DNA from: Rhynchonema sp. JSB1_4
Lineage: Eukaryota; Nematoda; Chromadorea; Monhysterida; Xyalidae
Assembly (NCBI GenBank): GCA_030248065.1
Contig: JASAMV010002104.1
Location: forward strand, 1-64,000
DNA length: 64,000 nt
Direction: 5' to 3'
The notes under the pieces are model-generated. The model saw only the letters and a list, made by a program, of their open reading frames with translations, was not told where the DNA came from and made no database searches. The position numbers and the translations under genes are program-made. Below are positions 48,254-64,000 of this stretch, piece by piece. How positions within the stretch are numbered: position 1 is the first letter of the stretch; the number at the start of each line of letters is the position of its first letter.

Positions 48254-51200
48254 ATTGGGAACTGGGTTGACTTTTGCCTTGTTTGATCGATCCGGTCTCT
48301 AGAAAGAATCCTTTCTTGTTTGTGACGCAAGCGCATGAAAGTACTTCCAAGGCCCCGTTAATAATCGTTATTGGAGTGATTTGGTACATCACCAGCGTGG
48401 AACTATAAAAACATTTTTGACAAGTCTGTCACCGGATCGGTTTGACAAGGACGCGAGATCATGATATGTGACGTTATACTTCCAAAATTTTAGTTTCGTG
48501 TGATGTGATCGTATCTGTGCTTCTCTGAAATTCTCAAGTGAACAACATAGTTCTGGTGAATTCATGAGTTTATCTGTCTGTTTCGTTTGAAAGACGAGGA
48601 TACAACCTTAATCTCGATTGTATAGTATCAATAACGTTCATAATTTTAGGAAATGTTGGGGTTATTTTGGTGTGTGTGTTTCGGCATTGTTACAGATCGA
48701 TGGAGCTGATCATAGTATACGGCCAGTATTAAACTGGGTTGTCCGACCGGTCTTATGCCAGATATCTTGTATTCATGTGAAGTATGGCATCAAATGTATG
48801 TTGCGTAAATACCAACCCGTACCGATCATAATTTTGATTTTTAGCTACATATGTCCTCTAGCAGATTCACAATTGGAGCAATACTAGGCACTTCGTCTGT
48901 TCGCTTGACGGGCTTTGAATTATTTATGAATGAATTTGCTAACCACCCGCTGCAGTGTTGATCAAACTTATCACATCAATGAACTTTTCGGCCATAAATG
49001 TGTAATTTCAATGGTTTTTTCAAGGAATCATTTTTCGCCATACTGTGATCGACTCGAAATGATAACTATTTATTTGAACTGCGTCTATTCTTGAGTAATT
49101 TTGTTGTTTCGTTTCGTACTTTTTTATGTTAATACTGCAACAATGTTTTTGTGCAATTGTTATTGAATACCATTGCTTGGCTCAACCCACCTACCTAGCC
49201 AGTGCGGTCATTCTTACTCAAAAATAAATTATTAATTTTATTTCTTCACCTGTACATATTAGCGTAGCCCACAAGAATGCTGATTAACAAACAACAACAC
49301 CGTGCTTAACTTTTAAGGTGCTTTAGCTATATTCATTCGCTTAATTTCTTCGTATTAACCCGATCGGCTTTTGATCATGTGTGCGACAGCGTTTTACACC
49401 TTCGTTCAGTGTCTTCATTTTTTTTTCTTTTTTGATTGTTTTATGTCCTGTTCCCTCCGGTTCTCTCTCACTTTTTTGTGCATGGTGTGTAAAGGTTTGA
49501 TTGATTGTTGTTTCTTAAAATAACATAAAATACAGCAATGCTTCCGAAAAATAAAAGTCATTTTGTGTTCCTTTGTGTGTGAGATCAGGTTCCATTCTCC
49601 AAACTCAGTTATTTTCCTCTTTTATTTTATGGTAGAGATGGTATGTACAGGAAAACTGAAAAGTATGTTAAAAATTCTGTATTTCAAGCAGCCAGCCAAA
49701 CCACAGTGATAATCATAAACACTGAAAACTTAGAGAAATCGTGAAACAAACTGTGTTAAGATTAATCAGCAACAGCAATCATAATCAGGATAATAATTGT
49801 ATGAAAATCACGGTAAATATTATTTCCAGCAAAAAAACATGTTTTTACACGCAACGTTTGTTTCGTAATTTGTTTGAGCAATCAGTCACGGCCAATATAA
49901 TAATGTGAGAAGAGCAGTACGGGTTCGGGGGTATCGAAGTAATATAACAAAAGTAAACGTGCTTAAGCTTATCAAAAACAGTAATCACTTTCCAAGAAAA
50001 CGTGGGTTATCAAACGTGGTTTACTTTCGATAATAACTTTATGAAAGCAAGAACCGAAAAACACGACAGAATTTTCGAACAGGGAAAGAAATGTGAGAAG
50101 ATAGTGAAAGAAGGGAGAGAGCGCAGCACTTTTAACAATATTGAGAAGTGTCATCTTGGAGAACAGATAGATTTGCAGTCAGCTATGATTTCACAACAAA
50201 GTGGATTTTGCACATTAAGCACATACTGACCGCAAATCTATGAACATTCACAAAACAGAGTGACGTAACAGGCAGTGATACAGTGATGTTTCACGAGTTA
50301 CCATATAGTCGGAGCGCTTTCAGAGACGTTATGTCCCGCGGTAAAATGACTTGGTGTTGTGAGTTTGAAAGCATGTTGGGTGGAAAATGGTTCGCTTGCA
50401 CAGTGTTTGGGATGGGAAATGATTCAAGATCAATGAAGCAATTGCTATATATTTGTGCTACCCAACCCAATCAAAGTTGCGCGGCTCCAAATTCAAACTC
50501 GTAGAATGAGAGAAAATACAGGAAGGTAGATGCGGTTATGTTATGTCGTGTATCAAATGTTGCGGCAAATAACAGGGGTTACAGCTTGTGTATACCGTAT
50601 GAGCGGGTTGTCGATTGAAAATGGCATGTGGGAAATCATAAAAACAATAACAAACAGCATTTATGTCTGACTGTTGTGAAACACCTGGACAGTGAACGAC
50701 ACAAGTATGGTGCAATTAATCAGCAGTTATCAGGCAGATACAAGAATCAGACACCAACTTATTTCTTGTATCAACCAAATACACCGTGATACAGCATGGA
50801 AAGTGGTATAACATGCCGGGGACGGGGATAGCAACTAAGCTCAGTTGGTTGTGATGGGTGACACGATAATGCATACGTGTGCTTCAATAAACACACACAA
50901 AAGATGACATAATTGAATCATGTGTTCTGGCTATAATACTGCTCGAAAGAACCATCATATCATCATTATTCTCTGAAGATAACAAGGTACTCTAAACTCT
51001 ATGCGTCAAACACAATATTGTGTGAATATTTTCTTTCCGGTATGTACAGATAATAATTAAGGGGGTTGCGAGCGCGCGGTTTCGATACGAAGTTCGTGAT
51101 GAAAGCGTGAGTTGGGTACTGGATAAACACGAAATTATGTGGGTATTCAAGCTTTGGGACTAGATTACGACTCGCTAGTCAATTGTACCCAAAACGCAAA

Positions 51201-51674
51201 TATACCCATCAATTATTTGTACAATAAAAAATACAACAAGCCCAATAGAGACGATAACACAAATCGACAAAAAATCGGGTTCGAAGAGTACAAGACAGAT
51301 GGACGGCCGGACAGCAGGACAGTATAAAATGTGTGAAATATACGAAAATATCGCAATCACAGATGAAATGTACAAGAATTCACGAAAAACAGCAGATGAA
51401 TACAAAGAAAGAGAAAACTGCGATCAAGTTATAGTATAAAACTTGAACAAAAATAGGACAAAAACGGCGCTGTCCTTACAACAGAACAGCCGCGCAACGA
51501 GGCACTCTTGTAAACGCATTTATACACAGCAACGTTGTTAGGGGGGATTTAGGGTCCGACACCGGATCTTGCTTGTAGCAGCGAAAATAATCAGTCAGAA
51601 TTGTCAGCTACCAGATAACATTTATTCATATCCAATAACTGGCACCCTATGCACAATACAAAGCTGCAGCACAT
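48254..51674. other. Convergent 3' flanks of Neuralized and DYRK1A
   Basis: This 3.4-kb AT-rich stretch has no gene. It should hold the Neuralized 3' UTR (from the left) and the DYRK1A 3' UTR (from the right). TTTATT at 51621-51626 would be an AATAAA for the minus-strand kinase, 49 bp after its stop. Short frames such as 50002-50229 have no features. Confidence 0.6.
49550..49580 (+). terminator. Candidate poly(A) site for Neuralized
   Basis: AATAAA at 49550-49555 is followed within 10-25 bp by a T/GT-rich element (TTTTGTGTTCCTTTGTGTGT). This would give a 3' UTR of about 1.3 kb. An earlier AATAAA at about 49222 is a weaker alternative. Confidence 0.4.
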
Positions 51675-56847
<5,173 letters not shown>

Positions 56848-59800
56848 TGGAGATCAGCCAGTGCGCGTGATGTGTGCAGGGTTGAGAGCGATAGGCAGAT
56901 TGGGTCCGAGTGACTGCACTTGTGCACGGTGGTCCCTGTAAAGGTGCTTGAGTTACCCACGTTATTTAGTAACAAGCAATAAAACAATTACAACGAATTT
57001 TTCTTTCTTGCAATGGAACGTTGTGGCTGTCAATAAAAAGTGTCACAAACGACTATATTATTTGTTATATTTCTTAGCGTTAAACCTGTTATTCCTTGTA
57101 TCGTAGACGCACACAAAAAATGAAACCGCACCACCTACGCTCTTCCAAAAGCACATCCCCATTTGTTCCGCACATACGCAAGGCACACGTAACCAAACGA
57201 ATGGTCTAAACCGAACAGCCACGCACCTAGAACTTCCTCTTATTCGCACCAGTCTTTCAAATACACATACTTCACTGACGCCATGTGGATTGAAAGTTTT
57301 TGAAAGCGTGTTTGTCCTTTGAAAGTTTATTCGAAATGTCACGCATATGAACGCTATGTGAGCATTCGATCGTCTGCTGGATTTGGTGTGCACGATCTGC
57401 ACTGCCAGTTGGTAGACTTCAACAAGCAGTGAGCGCATCAAAGTTTTATTACACTGTTCAAAGCGCAGCCGCACTGCGTGCACATTACTGCTTCACAACA
57501 CGTTTGGTGCTCTTTAAGCAACCCAAAAGGGCTGAGTTTACGCACCAGCGCATAGCACCAAGCGAGTGTTAAGCGTCCATCCCACACTTGAGGAAAGAGA
57601 CACGAAAGTGACAAGTGCGCCTGGGGAGCAGCTATCTACTTAACAACGAGGCTTTGTTCAGAAGTTTTTGTCTTGCAAACACACAGTATAAATCACGACC
57701 ACGTCTACGTATATTACGTAATGAAGAACTGTGCCGTATGTTCTTTCCAAGAGTTTTCAACAATTGCAATTTTTTTACTTCTCGCCACCCAAAAACTCGG
57801 TACGATCATGACGTGTAACTGCGTTTAACTCAATGAAGGAGAGAAAGTTTATGAATGAATATCCTTGTTGATCATCTCCCTCAGAAGAGTAGTAGTGTAG
57901 CATCCGACTACATGTTTGCGCAAAGGCAAGCCACACTGCTGGAAACGATACACTTTTCATTAATGGATAGCATGCACGCAAATTATTTATCCCCTTCCAA
58001 CACAAGTTTCAACACCCTTGGGTATGGAAAACATTGATGTTGCAATCACTCAGCACTGATTTTAGTCTACGCCTTGTGAACAGCGTTAAATCGTAACCCA
58101 TTACTGTCAACAACAAAGTAACGTGCACTGCACTCCCGCAAGTGCGCAACACCGCGCTCAGTATACAAACGACGCGAACGAACGTATTTTAGTCATGAGT
58201 ATAACGCCAAAGAAGTTAAAAAACATTTCTGGTATGCAATTTTTTAACTTCATAATACCATGGCGCAATATTCTCGCCAGTGTCAACGACCCCTTCCATG
58301 TAAGCGAGTAATGACAATGATATCACAGCCTTGCTGTGTGTAGAATCTTGCGGGACGCTGAATGCACATTCCATTCGCTTCAAAAAAAACCTACGTGACA
58401 AATATTTGACCACGTGATTTATGTAACAAACCAGGGTTCACACCACATAAATACACAGATTCAAAAATTGACAGCATTCAGTTCTGGCACTTTGCAAATT
58501 TTGGCCAGAAAAGCTCTGCACACCACCATATATTCAAAAACAATTTTGCGCAAGACAGTGCACTCAGTAATGTCCCGTATTTTTATGTGTTGTGCGTTGA
58601 TAACACGCACGGCACGCGCACGCTACTCGTCAATAATAAACAGCCACATCTTTGACTACTTCAGTTCTCGTCCTTTAAACCATACATTCATTCGCCCACA
58701 GAATGTGCGTCCGTAAGCTCCGCCCACTATCGATCGGCGTAATGCGCTGATTGGTCGGGGCCATTGAGCGAGCTGCAGTGGGCGTGTAAGCGAGCAGCAA
58801 TTCGGTACGGCCTGCAACCACCAGCCGCAGCTCGCCTACCCTACAACACACAAACAGGCTGCTGCGCTGCTGGTCGAATGACAGAGCACAAGAGTAAATT
58901 GTGCGGTAGACGATGGCGCGGCTGCGGTTCGTGTCGTACGTGTGCAACGACACACGTATTTTGGACGCGCATACAGACGTACATACAGCTTTTACTTCTT
59001 ATCCCAGTTTGTTGATGTCATCATCACCATAAGCAAAGTGACTGTTAGACGAGAATAATCACTCAGTGAACAAATTTGAACCGCCAAACGATGTCGTGCC
59101 CGCATCAACTTGATAACACACAACTTAACACAATCTGGTACATTTGAAGGTGTGCGTGATGCGATTAATTCCCATTATTACATGTGAGAGCGAAAGTAAC
59201 GCACTGTGTTTGTTGCGGCAAGCCAACACATGATGTGCACACGCACGCGACACACAAATAAATTCCACACTGTGTAACGAGAAAACATCATAGTGAATTG
59301 TTCATTCACTTTGCGGCAACGCAAAATACATTCATGTCTGCGTACGAGGCAAAACACTCACATAATGCTATCACTGACGTAATGATACGCTAATAACGTT
59401 TTACTGTGTTTTGGCTCTGACATCAACACAGTGTTTATTTCAGCAGCAATATTAAGGGGTCTAAATCGAATCAGCTCCAGCTGACGATAGTGTCACCAAC
59501 GACAAGACGGTTGCAATTTCGTGGCGACTATGTTTCTCGTAATTTGTTTACTAGAGGTGCTTCAGTTCGACGAAGCAGCTGATACATCTTAATAATGATA
59601 TTCCTGCATGTGTTTTGATGCGTACCGCACTGCGTTGACCGGTCATTCGTCCCAAAATCGCACCTAATCCGGTTAGAAACCAAGAGTGCGCTTGTTTGCA
59701 CAAAATATTGAACGCAAGCCTGCGTGCGCCAGAGCGCACGTGGTCCAAACCGGCTGCGGAGTACACCAACGTGTTTACAATTGATTGCTCACATCACAAC

Positions 59801-62800
59801 AAAAACTTGACATTCCAGTCATTGTCGCGTGATTGTGTTTGCTTCTGCACACACTCCAGATGCAGGTGAGAAGACGCCTGGTCTTTCATAACACAAGGCC
59901 TCGGTTACCTTCCCTTTCGACTTTTTTCAGATTACCAGTAAGCGGCTGCCATTCAAGTCCAAATTATGGCTTTGCTTTGCTAGATGATTGCCCAAAGATC
60001 ACAGGTGTGGCGGAACCTGGACATGGCTTTCCTCATGCAGAGAATTTCAGATTAACAAAAGACAGCTAAAAGAGTACCAACGAAAATTAGCTTTCCTGTG
60101 CACCATGGGACAGTTCTACCATGACACAGATTTACAGAGTTCACTCATGACTCTTTCATTTGTTCAGCATGGCAGCCAGCATTGTTTGCTTGTCATCTAC
60201 TGACGGAGCTTGTGTTGTTGCTTGCATCCAACAGCTTCATTGAGCTTGCATGCGTTCACCGTTGGTTTCAAAACAATACGCTGCACAACCAACGCATGAA
60301 CGTTCTCACACTTATCTAGTTACGCTGAAGCTTACAATGAAACAGTGCCGTAAATAAACAGTTAATCCAAACACAGCATCTCGCTGCAACAGTGTGGTGG
60401 GTTTTCATGGAGGCAAGTCATGTCAGCTCTTTCAACTTTCTTCTTGTCTTATACCACCCACACACGCATAGCTGACACAGTTGCTAAATTACGTTGGTCA
60501 CAATTAAGGGCTGCTGGTTGTATACGACGACAACGAGATCAAAGGCAAACCCACCGCAATAATTAAGCGGTAACTGGACACAATTGTCCTCCAGGTTCAG
60601 TGGTGGTGTCGATGTGATGTATAAATGACACGCAGCGGTTGACGGTGACCGACGGCAAAATAATTATGATTAATGACGCAAGTTGCGTTTAATCTCGATG
60701 TTAGCAGCAGCTGCTTTGTTGAGCGAGTAATTGAATTGTATGTCTGCTGCTACCAAGCGAACGCGACTTCTGTTGCCGAGCGAACGATGTGTCGCAAACA
60801 GCAACGGAATCTGAAAATAGCACCAAGCCAATAGCACGTTTGTCCATTGATTCATTTTATTACTTTCTCAAAAGTTATCAAGATTGCAGTGACAGGTAAT
60901 ATAAAAACAAAGGCAAAAAATGGGATGAGATCGGTAAGTTAACAGTTGACAGAACACGAGACATTTTCACGACACTTTGGACTTTGATAATACTTACAGC
61001 GTTAACATGCATCTAAAAGAAACAAGTGGCTTGGTGCAATAAACAACAAGCGACAAACAGACGCCATGTTTTCACTGATAAGAGAAACACGAAATGGGCA
61101 TCAAGCATTAAAACGAAACAGCTGACAGATGCATTCCATCCTGATGAGCATAAAGTAAAAGTGGAAAACAAAAAACGGTAAAGATATCAAAGTGAATGAA
61201 TAGTATTTACTTTTTTAACTTGGCATGCATCAACTGGTCGATGTAAAAAAACAACAAAATTATTAACATAAAATACTGAAATCAACAAACCAACCAACAA
61301 ACAAAACGACATGAACGCGTCATAAACAAAACAAAGCGGAACATAATTATTTCGCAATCGTACCGAAAAGGGGTAGCGCGGCAACAGCGTCACATGCACA
61401 GGCAAGCGTTGGCCGGAAGCAAACACGTACGCATACACACACACACGAAGAGATCGGATGATGTTTTCTACGCTCAATAGAACGCGCAAACACACACACA
61501 CGAGAGTGAGAGCACGCACGTGTGCGTGGGCCATTTAATCCAGTGCTTAGTATCAACAATGAACCGCCACTGGTGTCCTAAACGGCCACTGTCGTGAACA
61601 CCACCCAAAAACGAACGGCGGTTGTACAAACGGGACCTCCAACGTTGTTGAGCGCGCTGCACTGCCACAAAACGTACGGACCAAGCAAAACCATACAGCG
61701 CGACGCGACAACGGAACGCGCAAAACGAACACACGCACACAGACAAAACACTCGGAGCAGCACAGCAGTGCGCGTACGTAGACACCGCCACGGTCAGTCG
61801 CTGTACGGCGGGTAGACGGCTGCAGAAGAACACACAACGACAGTGCCTATGTGCGGGGACATGTCCGTACACGTCAGTGCAGTGCATTGTACGGGCATGT
61901 ACACGTATACTCAGCTGACAAACAAGTCATATGCAAGTACGGTCATTGGCTGAAACGCCGCGGTCACGTGACTGCCGCCAACACAAGTGTGCCGAACGCC
62001 AGCTGGCGACCGCGCGTGCGTACACTGTCACATCAAGGGTAAACAACTGACCTGACCCAACCGGTACCGGCCCCTGTTGATTCTGTGGCTTGCGACGGCA
62101 CGATTGAACCCGCTTGACCTCGCATCCTTCCTTGTGCAGCAGGGCAAACAAAACAATAAAGCAGGGTGAAAACCGTGAACGCGACACAAAACGGTAATTT
62201 GCCAATTAAGATCATGGCAGCAGCTTCGAGAAAGCATTTGCAAGTGACAGGAACACGCAAACAAAACAGGAGATCAATCGGTGTTTCAGACACACGTTTT
62301 ATTCACGAAATTTACCCTACTTGTTTTCTGTTCACCAACTTTTCAGCAGCAAAATAATAACGCACAACAGCAATTTCAATCTGAGAAACAATGAAATGAC
62401 GCCATGTCGACAGTAAAGATTAATTTTAACAGGACGCAAATATACTTCTCCAGAAAAAACTACAGTAGATACACGCACAAGAGTTATGTCTTAAATGTAA
62501 TGTTGAACAAGGTTTGTCACTGTTTCGAGAGATGAAAAGCGCTGACTTGCGAATAATACGAAACCAAAATGAGAGGCCTAAAAGTTGACGAAGGAAAAGT
62601 TATGGTTCAAAAACGAAAAATTTGCGTGAAGTATGAAAATCGAAAGCAATGTTCGTACCAGGTCACCATACATTGCGCAAGTTACGTTGCGCACAAAAAA
62701 AGCGCGAGAAAACAGTTTCTCACGAAAAAAACACGTTACCTAAAAATAATTGGAATTCACATGATCAATAACACACGCACACAACGACGGGCACACGAAT

Positions 62801-63009
62801 ATTGAAACCAACAAACAGCAGCAACAAAGCAAAAAACAGAAAAGAAAAATGAGAAATATAAATTTCTTTAAATGGGGTCGGTGCGGATGGGAGCACAGTG
62901 CTGAATTTTGATTAACATGAAATAATTCCAGAATAGCAACAGCAGCGCGTCCGACCACAACCCACATGACAATGTCAACAACACAAAGGGCGCATCATCC
63001 ATCGAACAA
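56848..63009. other. 6.2 kb without a recognised gene
   Basis: This lies between the DYRK1A start codon and the DDX gene's stop; both genes are on the minus strand. It probably contains DYRK1A upstream non-coding exon(s) and promoter, and the DDX 3' UTR. GC-rich, CpG-containing stretches at about 58690-58990 and 61600-62040 are the best promoter candidates. The longest open frames (for example 57058-57483 and 61187-61887, minus) are Cys/Val-rich from CA/GT-rich DNA and carry no domain. Confidence 0.5.
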
Positions 63010-63871
63010 TCACCATTTTCCGCCACCCCCGCCGAAGCCACCACGACTACTGCCACCACCGCTGGCACCCCACGAGCCACCGCCGCCTCGGCCTCCGCCA
63101 CTGTAGCCATTGCTCGCACCTTCTGCAACAAATGAGAAGTGCTCTGTTGTTTTCGTATGGTCAAGTACTTTTGGAAATAGAATTATGATTCCTCTCGAAA
63201 GTAAATCTTGACACTGGTAGCAGTACCGGGACGTCACAGACATCAATTTCAGGCTAATGACGTGGCTATTAACACACCACATTGATGCAAGGCAACCATC
63301 CAACAAATCCACGTGGAACCACGTTCAAAGACAAGACCGGTTAATATGCGTAAAAACAAAACTGCAAGCAAGGCGCAATTATTTCGTCACTCACTAGCGC
63401 CATCAAATCGTCCCCGTTTGGCGCCGCCACTAAACCCGCTATCGCCATGCGAACGTTTCCTGTCGAATCCACCACCACCGCCACTGTCCGACCCACGCCA
63501 ACGGCCGTGACCGCCGCCCTCTGCAAATGCCAATCTTAGGCGTGTTCATTTCATTGACTAAATTTGGTCCTAAATTGACTATTCCTTGAAGAAACAACAG
63601 TACAGTACAATCAGAGCTCGGAAAGCTGTTTGCTTCCAGCGTGCAAATGTCTCGCCAGTAGCCAATATTCGGGAATTGACAGTTTCTCATAGCCAAACAC
63701 CGAAAACAAAACAAGCGCCAGTGCCAAACGCACTCATTGATTTGTACTGTCGTGCCTGTTCGGCGAGCATCAACAGGTCGGGTGGTACATGCTGATTGGC
63801 CTCCTGCATCACGCGCACCAGCTCGGGCGCGTTCTTTTGGTTGCCGGACGTGAAGAATGTGTACGACACGC
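63010..63871 (-). CDS. DDX5/DDX17-type RNA helicase, C-terminal exons (partial)
   Basis: The last three exons on the minus strand are 63871-63734, 63520-63395 and 63122-63010. The first gives GVSYTFFTSGNQKNAPELVR followed by VMQEANQHVPPDLLMLA, the end of the helicase C domain as in p68/p72 (TFFTPxNxKQAxELIxVLxEANQ). The tail is RGG/Gly-rich (GGGGFDRKRSHGDSGFSGG, GGGRGGGGSWGASGGGSSRG) and ends GGGGGKW-stop, typical RNA-binding C-terminus. The DEAD-box motor lies beyond 64000, so the gene is cut by the window edge. The family unwinds RNA in splicing, ribosome biogenesis and transcription. Confidence 0.88.
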
Positions 63872-64000
63872 CTGAAACGTTTAACAGTTCGTTCGTTTAT
63901 TTCAGCTATCATTTGACCAACTGTCGTGGAAAATGTCAAATTGTTTGATGGGCATGATAACAAAGGTGACAAAAAATCATGGGTCAAATCACGCTTTCCC

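Noticed and set aside
57058..57483. Minus-strand 141-codon frame upstream of DYRK1A
   Set aside because: No signal peptide, domain or splice context; composition fits non-coding DNA.
61187..61887. Overlapping Cys/Val/Arg-rich minus-strand frames
   Set aside because: They arise from CA/GT- and CG-rich DNA; several frames overlap equally and none shows a domain.

Overview
This window is invertebrate animal nuclear DNA. Its genes are split into many small exons with GT-AG introns, mostly 40-600 bp, and acceptors of the (T)TTCAG or TTGCAG type. It encodes metazoan-specific proteins: a DYRK1A/minibrain kinase and a two-NHR Neuralized E3 ligase. Degenerate TTAGGC-rich tracts recur. TTAGGC is the nematode telomere unit, so a nematode or another small-genome ecdysozoan is my best guess, but the sequence does not settle the phylum. 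There are no bacterial operons, CRISPR arrays or rRNA genes.

Layout. 0-3.7 kb: a tandemly duplicated small secreted cationic peptide gene (one copy intact, one broken) and a secreted PPPDE/DeSI-like peptidase gene (minus strand). 3.9-11.3 kb: transposon-rich DNA with fold-back MITEs, a transposase relic, a hAT-type element, a 321-bp GT microsatellite and a 1.1-kb long inverted repeat. 11.7-14.2 kb: a complete ten-exon alanine-glyoxylate/serine-pyruvate aminotransferase. 15.8-26.3 kb: a complete mosaic serine protease (signal peptide, two LDLa modules, chymotrypsin domain) with decayed partial copies, and a selectin-like membrane lectin (C-type lectin, two CCP, TM). 26.6-28.5 kb: minus-strand exons of membrane-anchored Cys-rich, PAN-like proteins. 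28.6-29.3 kb: a hAT element with a perfect target-site duplication. 30.4-31.7 kb: a BTB-domain protein. 32.1-32.6 kb: a secreted TIL-type protease inhibitor. 33.0-35.1 kb: a long intronless ORF of unknown nature. 37.5-42 kb: nested hAT-type elements, one carrying an array of AGAAnnTTCT palindromes. 42.3-48.3 kb: Neuralized (12 exons). 51.7-56.8 kb: DYRK1A (11 exons, minus), convergent with Neuralized. 56.9-63.0 kb: no recognised gene. 63.0-63.9 kb: the last three exons of a DDX5/DDX17-type RNA helicase (minus) that continues past the window.

Functionally, 15-33 kb reads as a neighbourhood of secreted and surface proteins (protease, protease inhibitor, lectin receptor, PAN-like receptors) with a defence or extracellular-proteolysis flavour and local duplication and decay. 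The right third holds conserved housekeeping and developmental genes whose introns host MITEs. Exon boundaries for the AGXT, protease, lectin, BTB, TIL, Neuralized, DYRK and DDX genes were worked out by hand; every junction listed keeps the reading frame and uses GT-AG. They remain models until checked against transcripts.
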